NCBI GenBank assembly: GCA_963814745.1
Contig: CAWFEA010000004.1
Span: 310,001 to 374,000 of the forward strand
Reading direction: 5' to 3'
Source of the DNA: CAWBRT01 sp963814745
GTDB lineage: Bacteria; Acidobacteriota; Terriglobia; Terriglobales; Acidobacteriaceae
DNA length: 64,000 nucleotides
The notes below the pieces were generated by a model. That model ran no database searches, had not been told where the DNA came from, and saw nothing but the letters and a program-made list of their open reading frames with translations. The translations under genes were made by a program, and so were the position numbers. Position 1 is the stretch's first letter. Every line of letters starts with the position of its first letter. Below are positions 1 through 7,716 of the stretch, one piece after another.

Positions 1-531
1 GGTTTTCGTCACTTGGCCAAGGGTCATGCCCTCCATCTCGACAAGATCCTGTATGTCTTTTCCTGTAATTCCTTCCTGCTTCTGGCTCGGACCTGTATAT
101 GGCCTGCTCACGGGAGTGGCGAGGCGGAAGAATTGAATTGTCAGGAAGGGATCCTCATAGGTCAGCGCAATTTTCTTGGGCGCGAGATTAACTAGGCGCA
201 CCTTTAGGATTCCCTGAAACGTTGGGTCTATTTGTGGCCCCGAAAGCATCAATAATCCCTGCTTCGCGTATTCAGAGCGAAGGCCGAGTTGTCCAGCAAT
301 GCGGTTACTCAGGGTGATGCGCTCGCGAGTTTCCATGACGGCAAACTCGCCCGGCTCGATTATCAGCAGCCCTTTCTCGCTTAAATTGATCTTTTCCTTG
401 AGCGAGCTGCTAAATGCCCACGTTCCGACGCGGGCGTCATAGCTTGCGGGTTCTAACCTATCAGCGTTGAAGGGCTCGAGAACTATTTCCCCGTCCGATC
501 TTGCCGTTTTAATATCGGCGTCACTCATCAT
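1..531 (-). CDS. dCTP deaminase/dUTPase-family protein, 3' end cut by window edge
   Basis: The reading frame opens at ATGATG (531/528) behind GGAGGG and runs uninterrupted for 177 codons off the left edge, so only the last few residues are probably missing (Dcd proteins are about 190 aa). The fold signature is visible: an LRSEYAKQG stretch matches the phosphate-binding RS-x-x-A region, followed by QIDPTFQGILKVRLVN, the nucleotide-pocket beta-hairpin, and a QFFRL segment. Family members deaminate dCTP or hydrolyse dUTP in pyrimidine nucleotide supply. The catalytic Glu that bacterial Dcd carries in its LELxN strand reads as Arg here, so deaminase activity is doubtful and a dUTPase-like or divergent role is possible. 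Family is fairly sure; reaction is not. Confidence 0.75.
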   Translation of the reverse strand, partial: MMSDADIKTARSDGEIVLEPFNADRLEPASYDARVGTWAFSSSLKEKINLSEKGLLIIEPGEFAVMETRERITLSNRIAGQLGLRSEYAKQGLLMLSGPQIDPTFQGILKVRLVNLAPKKIALTYEDPFLTIQFFRLATPVSRPYTGPSQKQEGITGKDIQDLVEMEGMTLGQVTKT

Positions 532-620
532 AAGGGGTTCCCTCCAGTCCTCATGAGTGTGGGGCGGAAAAGAGCACTTGTCAATGAGAAGCTTGAGGCC
601 ACAGTTGCTGCCCCGGCCGC

Positions 621-2081
621 TTACCAGATTCCGATCAGCTTCCAATACGGCAAGCCGACGACGAAGTTGATCAGGAAGCTGACGCCAGCGACCGCGGCGC
701 CCATCTTCCACCAGGTGCGTTGATCGACATATCCTGTGCCGAACAAGACGGGCGACAAAGCTCCGCCGTAATGGGTGAGCATGCCGCCGTATCCCGCGCC
801 GAAGGCAATCAGGAAAAACAGCGGCAGCGCAGGCACGCGGGTAACCATGGCGACGGTAAAAATAACCGGGATCATGGTCGCCACGAAGGCAGCCATCGAG
901 GCGAAGAGGTACCGGACCACTACGCTCAGCAGCACCAGGGCCGCGATGATGAGCAGAGGATGGAATCGGCTCACGTTGAGGTTGGCGGCGATAACCTTGG
1001 CCAGCCAATCGAAAAACTTCACCCGCGACAGGGCTTCGGCCACGCCGATGATTCCGCCGTACCAGATAAACGTGCTCCAAGCCGCTTTGGATTGCAGAAT
1101 GGTTTCCCAGGTGACGACCCCGGTGAGCAGGCATCCGGCGACGAAGCCGATGGCAACCGCGGTGGCGTCGATCTTGAGGAACGATCCCAGAGCCCACCCG
1201 GCAATCGCCAGCACAAACAGCCCGCTGAGGATTTTTTCCTTCGCCGACATCGGCCCTAAAGCCGCCAGCCCTTTCTCGGCGATGGCTTTGTTGTCGATGA
1301 TGGTGAGTTCGGGCGGGAACAACTTGTAAACCACCCAGGGAATCGCCAGCAAACACGCCAGGCCGGGCACCAGCGCGGCTTTCGCCCATAGCAGCCAATC
1401 GACGTGGATCTTCAGGATGCTCTGGCCAAAGGAGAGCACGAGCGCATTCGGGGCCATGGCGGTGAGGAACGTGTATCCGGTGGTGAAGCTGGTGTAATAA
1501 AGCACCAGGGTGAGATAGGCGCCGATGCGGCGGGAGGTTGCGCCGGGGTAAGAATCCAGGGCTACGGACACGCTCTGGAAGACGGGATAAACCATGCCGC
1601 CGGTTCTGGCGGTGTTGGACGGGGTGGCGGGACTGATGACGAGGTCGGTGAGGACGGCGACATAGCCCAATCCAAGCGTGGTCCTTCCCATCCTGCCGAT
1701 GAGAACATAGGCGACTCGCCGGCCCAGTCCGGTGGAGATAAAAGCCGCGCTGATCATGAAGGCGGAAAAGACCAGCCAGGCGGTCGTGCTGGCATAGCCG
1801 CTGAGCAGGGCGCCTAGATTGCCGAACGCGAGGCCGGCAGTCGCGATCACGGCAATCAGGATCACCGCTTCATTGAACGGCCGCAGGATTAATCCGATGA
1901 TGGCCGCGATGTAAACCGCGAACAAGCGCCATGCCCCAACACTCAGTCCGGCCGGCACGGGACACAATAAGAGGACGAGCAGTACGGCTACGCATGTGCC
2001 CATCTTCCACAGTTTGGGATCGAGCTTGCTCTTCTGTTCTGGTTCGGTACGGTCCTGGCGCACTTCACTTCCCGCAGCCAT
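621..2081 (-). CDS. DASS/SLC13-family anion transporter
   Basis: A 486-residue inner-membrane protein with about twelve hydrophobic segments. It has the composition of the divalent anion:Na+ symporter family (CitT, 2-oxoglutarate/malate translocators, SdcS), including a first half rich in NTARTGG near residue 150 that corresponds to the conserved SNT substrate and sodium loop. The family moves di- and tricarboxylates or sulfate. The ATG at 2081 is chosen over one seven codons upstream because GGGAGGAATT lies directly before it. It is the last gene of a minus-strand run with an aldolase, a creatininase-family hydrolase, a dehydrogenase and a UPF0261 protein, which suggests it imports the organic acid that these enzymes handle. 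The substrate is not known. Confidence 0.85.
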   Translation of the reverse strand: MAAGSEVRQDRTEPEQKSKLDPKLWKMGTCVAVLLVLLLCPVPAGLSVGAWRLFAVYIAAIIGLILRPFNEAVILIAVIATAGLAFGNLGALLSGYASTTAWLVFSAFMISAAFISTGLGRRVAYVLIGRMGRTTLGLGYVAVLTDLVISPATPSNTARTGGMVYPVFQSVSVALDSYPGATSRRIGAYLTLVLYYTSFTTGYTFLTAMAPNALVLSFGQSILKIHVDWLLWAKAALVPGLACLLAIPWVVYKLFPPELTIIDNKAIAEKGLAALGPMSAKEKILSGLFVLAIAGWALGSFLKIDATAVAIGFVAGCLLTGVVTWETILQSKAAWSTFIWYGGIIGVAEALSRVKFFDWLAKVIAANLNVSRFHPLLIIAALVLLSVVVRYLFASMAAFVATMIPVIFTVAMVTRVPALPLFFLIAFGAGYGGMLTHYGGALSPVLFGTGYVDQRTWWKMGAAVAGVSFLINFVVGLPYWKLIGIW

Positions 2082-2263
2082 AATTCCTCCCTGCGCCTGC
2101 AACTCACAGGCCGGCTTATCCCGGTCTCACTGGTATAGCACCACAACCGAAGCGGTTGGAAGCTGAAAACGCCCGGAGGAGAATGTGCGGCTTCAGGCGA
2201 AGCCATCCGGCAGCGACCCGAAGGCGCGGAAGCGGGGACTCTCGCCGAGCTGGTCGTTCGGCT

Positions 2264-2896
2264 TCAATCCGGAATCAGCCGCGAGAGCAGCGAAATCTTC
2301 GCCGTGTCTTCGGTCAGGTCCGCCAGGTTGTAGGCCATGGTCAGGTCCGTGCCCATACTGAACATGCCGTGGCGCTCCATGAGAATGACCTTGGCGTCCG
2401 GATAACGCAGCAAGCCCTCCTCTACGATGCGGTGCAACTCCGCCGATCCGGACGGCGCATGGCCGACCACGGGAACGTGCTTCAGCATCAACATCGCGCC
2501 GTCGGTGAGCAGCGGCAGCTCTTTGCCGCGGACGGCAAAGGCCGTGGCAAAAGGCGGATGCAGATGCACCACCGCTCCAACCTGCGGGCGCAGCCGGTAT
2601 ACGCAGCAATGAAATCCGGTTTCCTTCGACGGACGGCAACCGCCGTGCGCCTCCAGAACTTCTGCCCGAAGGTTGACCCGCACCATCGTCGCCGGCGTAA
2701 TTTCGCCCAGCGAAACCCCGGTGGCTGAGATCAAAGCCTCTTCCCTGCCGGGGATGCGCACGCTGATATTGCCTCCGGAGCCGCCGACCAGGCCCCGGCT
2801 GTAAGCCCTCTGGCAGATTGTCTGCAATTCTTCAGCCGAGCGCGCGACCACCGCGTCCGTCTGTCCTGCGATCTTCCCTTCGCTAATGCCTGCCAT
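2264..2896 (-). CDS. class II aldolase/adducin-family protein
   Basis: A 210-residue cytoplasmic protein of the FucA/AraD fold. It shows the GGSGGNIS(V)R substrate loop near residue 40, a Glu in SKETGFH, the zinc pair HLHPP near residue 110, and a third His in ERHGMF near residue 170. Relatives split sugar phosphates such as L-fuculose-1-phosphate retro-aldol fashion, epimerise ribulose-5-phosphate, or decarboxylate 3-oxo-acid phosphates. The ATG at 2896 behind AAGGTG is preferred over a GTG five codons upstream. It lies in a minus-strand catabolic cluster but is separated from the creatininase-family gene by a dispersed repeat. The exact substrate cannot be read from sequence. Confidence 0.85.
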   Translation of the reverse strand: MAGISEGKIAGQTDAVVARSAEELQTICQRAYSRGLVGGSGGNISVRIPGREEALISATGVSLGEITPATMVRVNLRAEVLEAHGGCRPSKETGFHCCVYRLRPQVGAVVHLHPPFATAFAVRGKELPLLTDGAMLMLKHVPVVGHAPSGSAELHRIVEEGLLRYPDAKVILMERHGMFSMGTDLTMAYNLADLTEDTAKISLLSRLIPD

Positions 2897-2955
2897 AGTC
2901 ACACCTTGCACCTGTCTTAATTCTTTGCGGAACTACTTCGCCCGGCGTTTTCAAT

Positions 2956-3172
2956 CGACGGGTGCCCCACGTCCCGCCCGAATCGGGGTCCCCGGCGAGC
3001 TTTGCTCGCTGGGGTGATTGGGGCTGACGTGGGCTATTTCCCAGGTTAGCGCCGACCAACCAATTGAGCCGTTTGCAAAAAGTGATTCAGCTTGGCCAAA
3101 TCGCGCGGCGCGTCTCGAAGGAGTGCTCGGCGGCGCGGAACCCGGGACACCCTCACCAAATTGACCCACTAC
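2956..3172. repeat. 217-bp dispersed repeat, left copy
   Basis: This block recurs in inverted orientation at 58762-58978, with the same total length. The first 108 bases (2956-3063) match the reverse complement of 58871-58978 with two mismatches. About 40 bases in the middle do not match. The last part (about 3105-3172) matches again with a handful of changes and ends in TTGACCCACTAC. The conserved block includes a GC-rich palindrome around GGGGTCCCC. It fills the gap between the creatininase-family gene and the aldolase gene, and no coding frame within it is convincing. Confidence 0.85.
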
Positions 3173-3205
3173 CGAAACCACCTCTCGCACTGTTACAGTC
3201 TTCGG

Positions 3206-4099
3206 CTACCCTCTCCAGAAGCGGCCCGGCCAGTCTCGCTTTTCGGCGGGCACCTCGAACGGGAACTTCTTAACCTCTTCCAGGAAGGCGGCCAAATGAT
3301 CGCTGATGCGCTCGAAAACCGCAACCCCCTGCTCCACGCTGGAACGCTGCGGGTTGCCGATGGTCGCGGTGTCGGAGTACTCGTGGTGAAGCATGGGGAT
3401 GAAAATGTTCTCCGAGCCCTGGAAGATCACCGTGTTGGTCCCATCGCGCTTGGAAAAGTTCGGTCCCATCCACTTCGGGGCGTGGGCCCGGTCGGGCTGG
3501 CCGCGTTCCATCTTGATGGAGCCCTCATAGATCCCTTTTTCCTTCATGTACGCCATGCAGGTGGAGGTTTCCAGCTCGCCGGCATGCCAGCCCGGAGTTT
3601 CTTCCGGCGGACCGGTCATCAGGTCGGCCACGACCGCGCATTCTCTTTCGGTTGGCGTCTTATAAAAAGCGCAGAAGCAGCCGGTCTCGGCCCGCAGCGT
3701 GCGCAGCACCTCGCCCTGCGGCTGCATGTTGGTGCCGTGGTGGGAAACGAAAACCAGCTTGTTGAAGCCGGAAAAGATCAGGCTGCGGCCGATGGCATAG
3801 AGCACACTCCGGTAGGTCTCGAACGGCAATGAGACGGTACCCGTGCCCCAACCCGCTTCCCCCATGTGGTGCGGGGAGACGCCAAACGGCATCAGCGGGG
3901 TATAGGGAACCTTGGCTTTCACCGCCGCCCGTTCCACGCTGCCCATGGTGGTGTAGGAATCGACGCCCAGAGGCACGTGATGGCCATGCTTCTCCATGCT
4001 GCCGATGGGAATCATCACCACATCGTTGCCAGCCTTGATCCATGCGGCCACATCGGTCCACGGCACTTCCAGCAGATCATATTTCGGTAGGGTTGCCAT
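3206..4099 (-). CDS. creatininase-family metallohydrolase
   Basis: A 297-residue protein with the creatininase signature GSMEKHGHHVPLGVD near residues 33-47, where the Glu, His and Asp bind metal. It also has SHHGTN near residue 120 and WHAGELETS near residue 170, which supply further ligands. Family enzymes open cyclic amides (creatininase, MftE), and one branch (IolN of Thermotoga inositol catabolism) hydrolyses a diketo-inositol ring. The start has AAGGAG about 11 bases upstream. It lies 112 bp downstream of a zinc dehydrogenase, a pairing that resembles the IolM-IolN pair. That makes ring-opening of an oxidised cyclitol a reasonable hypothesis, but it is inference from context. Confidence 0.8.
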   Translation of the reverse strand: MATLPKYDLLEVPWTDVAAWIKAGNDVVMIPIGSMEKHGHHVPLGVDSYTTMGSVERAAVKAKVPYTPLMPFGVSPHHMGEAGWGTGTVSLPFETYRSVLYAIGRSLIFSGFNKLVFVSHHGTNMQPQGEVLRTLRAETGCFCAFYKTPTERECAVVADLMTGPPEETPGWHAGELETSTCMAYMKEKGIYEGSIKMERGQPDRAHAPKWMGPNFSKRDGTNTVIFQGSENIFIPMLHHEYSDTATIGNPQRSSVEQGVAVFERISDHLAAFLEEVKKFPFEVPAEKRDWPGRFWRG

Positions 4100-4211
4100 A
4101 CTTTGCTTTTTCTCCTTTGGAACTTATATCTTCGCGCGCTTGGCGCGCCGCGCCCGTCAAAATTTCGTCAAATGGTTTCAGACTCCGTCCGATCGGCCTC
4201 GTAGCACATTT

Positions 4212-5354
4212 TCAGGAGCCGTGTATCTTGACCACGACCTTGATCGCGTCTTCGATTCTCTCGCGGCAATACTTCAGGGCGGTCGGCACCTCCGCCAGCG
4301 GGAAGGTGTGGGTGTGCAGCAGCTTGGCGTCGAAGCGTTTCTGCTTCATCAGGGCTGCCGCCCGGTGGGTTGCACTGTGGCCTTCGCCGCGAATGCCTAA
4401 CAGGTAGATATTGTTGCGCGTCAGCTTGGCCAGGTCCACCAGCACAGGCTCCGACGGGTACAAGGCCAGGCAGATCTTCCCCCCGCGCTTGACCATGTCC
4501 AGCGCCTCGTTGAGAGCCCCGGGATTGCCCGAGCACTCCATGACATAGTGGACCCCCTTGCCGCCGGTGATCCGCCGCACCGCCTCGACCGGGTTCTCGT
4601 TCCTGACGTTGATCACGTAATCGGCGCCCAGCTTTCGGCCCAGCTCCAACCTGGCATCGCGAGTGCCCGTGAGGATTACCGGGTCAGCGCCCAGCGCCTT
4701 GCCGACCGCGACTGCCATCAGTCCGATGGGGCCGGGACCGGTAACGATCAGGCTTTCCCCGGCAATCAGTCCGCCGAGCGCGTCCAGCCCGTACATGGCT
4801 GTTCCCGCAGTAACAATCAACGTGGCCTCTTCATCGCTCATCGAGGCAGGCACATGGACCAGCGTATTGATGTGGTTGATGGCGTATTCGGCAAAGCCTC
4901 CGTCGGTGGTGAAACCGTTGGCGCGGTGCCCTTTGTCATGCTCGCCGTAATTCTTGCCGTAGTTCGTGCAGGCGGTGTACATACCCGAGCGGCATCTTTC
5001 GCAGCGCCCGCATCCGGCGTGAATTTCCACCGCTACGCGATCACCCACGCTGTACTCGTCAACCCCGGGCCCGAGCTTGACCACCGTTCCCATGTACTCG
5101 TGTCCCGGGGTGAACTGCTTGTGGAACGGCAGGCCGCCTTCGATCATCGCCGGCACTCCCCGGGCAATAATCTCGGCGTCGGTGCCGCAAAAAGCGCAAG
5201 CATCCACGCGCAGCAAGACCTCGGCTGCTCCCGGCTCGGGAACCGCTTTCTCGGTGAACCTGAGCTCGTCCGGACCGTCCAGCACCCATGCTTTCATGGT
5301 CGCCGGAATGGCAAATTCCCTGTCCTTAACTGTTTTTGTGACCGCCGTATTCAT
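4212..5354 (-). CDS. zinc-dependent medium-chain alcohol/polyol dehydrogenase
   Basis: A 380-residue MDR-family NAD(P)-dependent dehydrogenase. The GroES-like half carries CGTD near residue 58, GHEYMG near 85, and a four-Cys structural zinc site (C-x2-C-x2-C-x7-C) near 114-128. The Rossmann half has a GPGPIG(L) nucleotide loop near residue 210. It oxidises a sugar, polyol or alcohol in the cytoplasm. Its ATG overlaps the stop of the upstream UPF0261 gene (ATGA) and has GGAGAG before it, so the two are translationally coupled. Neighbours suggest polyol or cyclitol oxidation, possibly at a scyllo-inosose-like ketone; the family assignment is firm, the substrate is not. Confidence 0.88.
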   Translation of the reverse strand: MNTAVTKTVKDREFAIPATMKAWVLDGPDELRFTEKAVPEPGAAEVLLRVDACAFCGTDAEIIARGVPAMIEGGLPFHKQFTPGHEYMGTVVKLGPGVDEYSVGDRVAVEIHAGCGRCERCRSGMYTACTNYGKNYGEHDKGHRANGFTTDGGFAEYAINHINTLVHVPASMSDEEATLIVTAGTAMYGLDALGGLIAGESLIVTGPGPIGLMAVAVGKALGADPVILTGTRDARLELGRKLGADYVINVRNENPVEAVRRITGGKGVHYVMECSGNPGALNEALDMVKRGGKICLALYPSEPVLVDLAKLTRNNIYLLGIRGEGHSATHRAAALMKQKRFDAKLLHTHTFPLAEVPTALKYCRERIEDAIKVVVKIHGS

Positions 5355-6679
5355 CTTCGCTCTCCACCCTTAGAAACGGCACCGCGTTTTACGACCTTAC
5401 GCGGACGTCGAGCAGGTCCGGCTGACTTGGCTTCGCTTGGCGTCCCACCCTCCGCCTTCAGGGCTGGCGGCTTGGCCAGAAATTCCATCAGCAAGCGGCA
5501 ACAGTGCTCGGCAAATGCCGGGTCGTTAATATGCAACGGAAGCTTGTGGAACGGTATGTCCTGGCGCAAACCGCGGGTCAGTGATTGTACAAAAGCCGCA
5601 TCGGCGGCGGCATCGTGCAACGGTCCGCCAGGAGCGCCGTAGATTGACCAGCCCTTCATCGGCAAAACCATTGCAACCGGCCCCTTGGCTCGATTCAGCC
5701 GTTCGGCCAGTACGCGGCCCACTTTGGCCATGTCTTCCCGGCTGGTCCTGACGTTGGCGTTGGCGCGGTTGTGCATATAGATGCGCCTTCGCCGCCAGGC
5801 CGCCGGAATCGACTCGCGCGTTCCGAAGCAAACATACTCAAGGCTGCCCGGAGCCACCACTTGGGGAATGCCCATCTCTCCGGCTGCCAGCAAACGTCCG
5901 CCCTCCACCGGCTGATAGACCCCGGCTTCGAGCACCTCTTCGGTCAGCTCATGCGGCGTAAGCTCCAGCACCGCCGTCACCCGTCCGGCGCGAATCAATT
6001 TTTCCATGGCTGAGCCACAGGCCCCGGAGGCATGAAAAGCCGCAACCTGCAAGCCTGCACCCCGCAAAATTTCCGCCGAGCGTACCACCGCCGGATGGGT
6101 GTTTCCGAGCGAAGTGACTGCCACCAAAGGCTTTTCGGATGAGCCCGCAAGCGGCGAGAGCGCCGCCATTCCGGCAATCGCCGCCGCCGCGTTGCGCAGC
6201 CCCGCTTCGGTCACCGGGTTCGGGCCACCCAGCAAATCGGCCACCGAAAACAGCACGGCGATATCGCTCGACCCGATATAGGGACGCATGTCGCCTGAGG
6301 CCACGGTCGAGAGCACGAGCTTGGGAACTCCCAGCGGCAACTCGCGCATGGCGGCACAGACCACGGCCGTACCCTGGTTACCGCCCAGCCCGAGCACGCC
6401 CGACAGCTCGGCCTGAGCCCAGATCCTGCGCAATACCTCGCCGGCCCCACTTCCCATCGTGGCCATCACTTCCTCACGCTTGCGGCCTGCCAGCTTGCCG
6501 AGATCGGCGCCGACGGCCTCGGCAACCTCGAAACGTGAAATCTCCGGGGTAACTCCGTCGGGCTCTCCCAGACCCACATCGATCACCACCACCGACCGCC
6601 CCAATTCCTTGAGGAATGACTTGAGATACGCGACTTCGCGCCCTTTTGTATCCAGCGTGCTTATCAGTGCGATCGGCAT
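5351..6679 (-). CDS. Tm-1-like/UPF0261 ATP-binding-domain protein
   Basis: A 442-residue protein matching the UPF0261/Tm-1-like family from its first residues (ISTLDTKG, then FLKELGRSVVVIDVG). A GLGGNQGTA stretch near residue 100 and GSSDIAVLFSVADLLGGPN near 140 are typical. The plant member Tm-1 binds ATP and inhibits a viral replicase; bacterial members are usually linked to catabolic operons and have no settled reaction. The last 30 or so residues are basic and Ala/Pro-rich, beyond the usual domain. It is the first gene of a minus-strand cluster and overlaps the dehydrogenase by four bases. No strong ribosome-binding site precedes the start. Confidence 0.8.
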   Translation of the reverse strand: MPIALISTLDTKGREVAYLKSFLKELGRSVVVIDVGLGEPDGVTPEISRFEVAEAVGADLGKLAGRKREEVMATMGSGAGEVLRRIWAQAELSGVLGLGGNQGTAVVCAAMRELPLGVPKLVLSTVASGDMRPYIGSSDIAVLFSVADLLGGPNPVTEAGLRNAAAAIAGMAALSPLAGSSEKPLVAVTSLGNTHPAVVRSAEILRGAGLQVAAFHASGACGSAMEKLIRAGRVTAVLELTPHELTEEVLEAGVYQPVEGGRLLAAGEMGIPQVVAPGSLEYVCFGTRESIPAAWRRRRIYMHNRANANVRTSREDMAKVGRVLAERLNRAKGPVAMVLPMKGWSIYGAPGGPLHDAAADAAFVQSLTRGLRQDIPFHKLPLHINDPAFAEHCCRLLMEFLAKPPALKAEGGTPSEAKSAGPARRPRKVVKRGAVSKGGERR

Positions 6680-6838
6680 CGATGCTTCAAACGTTCCGGT
6701 CAGGAGCCGCTCATTGTGCAGGACGTAGCTGGAACAGTTCCACCGTGGTAGATCCGGTTGTTAGTATACCTGTTCATTGAGCGCAACGGCTCCCTTTGAC
6801 TGGGCCGCATGGTCCCTGGAGATTCGGCGAAGCGTCGC

Positions 6839-7684
6839 TTACAACATCGGGAGACTACGCGGTTTCGGCCCGCGCGGGAATGCCTCGTCGATGCAGGCGA
6901 TTTCGGCGTCGGTCAACGGAAGATTTCCGGCGCCCGCGTTTTCCGTCGCGTGCGCCACTCCTGAAGCCTTGGGAATGGTAAACAGCGACGGGCGCCGCAG
7001 GAGGAAGCGCAGGGCGACCTGCCGCGGGGTCGCCTGGTGGGCATTCGCTATGCTTTCGAGCACCCGGCCTCCGGCGCTGCCCGGCGCGGGGAAGTCTCCG
7101 TGACCGAATGGACTGTAGCCGACCACGGCAACGCCATGGCTTTCGCACCAGGGAAGCACGCCGTGCTCGATGGCTCTTTCCTTCAGGTGGTAAAGCACTT
7201 GGTTCGAAGCCAGGCGGCCCTCGCCGGCGATACGGTACGCCTCTTCCAGGTCGGAGACATCGAAGTTGCTCACCCCCCACGACATGATCTTGCCCTGGCT
7301 CCGGAGCTGTTCGAAGGCGGCGATGGTCTCTTCCAGCGGGTAGTTACCGGGCCAGTGCAACAGGTAGCAGTCAAGCCGGTCGGTCTTCAGATGCGCCAGC
7401 GAGCGCTCGCAGGCTGCCACGGTTCCCCGGCGGCTGGCGTTGCTGGGAACAACCTTCGAGACCAGAAAAACCTCGTCCCGCCGGCCGGCAATCGCCTCGC
7501 CGACGACGTCCTCCGCGGCGCCGTGGCCGTACATTTCGGCGGTGTCGATGTGCGTCGCCCCGAGGTCGAGGCCGCGCCGCAAGCCGGCGATCGCCGACTT
7601 GCGATCGCTATCTTCGATGTACCAGGTTCCCTGGCCGATGACCGGCACCTCACGCTTCAGGGGACCGAAAAGACGCCGTTCCAT
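6839..7684 (-). CDS. aldo/keto reductase
   Basis: A 281-residue TIM-barrel NAD(P)H-dependent reductase. The catalytic tetrad is recognisable: Asp and Tyr in HIDTAEMYG near residues 45-53, Lys in VSKV, and His in LLHWPG. The C-terminal IPKASG segment binds the 2'-phosphate of NADPH in relatives. Length fits the short bacterial AKR branch. The frame extends 40 codons upstream, but the ATG at 7684 is preceded by GGAGGAAAA and starts the family homology, so it is preferred. It lies 32 bp downstream of the CHAD-HD gene and may be co-transcribed with it. Substrate unknown. Confidence 0.88.
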   Translation of the reverse strand: MERRLFGPLKREVPVIGQGTWYIEDSDRKSAIAGLRRGLDLGATHIDTAEMYGHGAAEDVVGEAIAGRRDEVFLVSKVVPSNASRRGTVAACERSLAHLKTDRLDCYLLHWPGNYPLEETIAAFEQLRSQGKIMSWGVSNFDVSDLEEAYRIAGEGRLASNQVLYHLKERAIEHGVLPWCESHGVAVVGYSPFGHGDFPAPGSAGGRVLESIANAHQATPRQVALRFLLRRPSLFTIPKASGVAHATENAGAGNLPLTDAEIACIDEAFPRGPKPRSLPML

Positions 7685-7716
7685 TTTTCCTCCAGCCCGT
7701 TTCCCTGCAACCCGCC

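Noticed and set aside
720..1817. Several long plus-strand reading frames opposite the DASS transporter
   Set aside because: They are antisense to a clear membrane protein, are rich in Arg/Gly/His with no family motif, and follow from the GC-rich third positions of the real gene.
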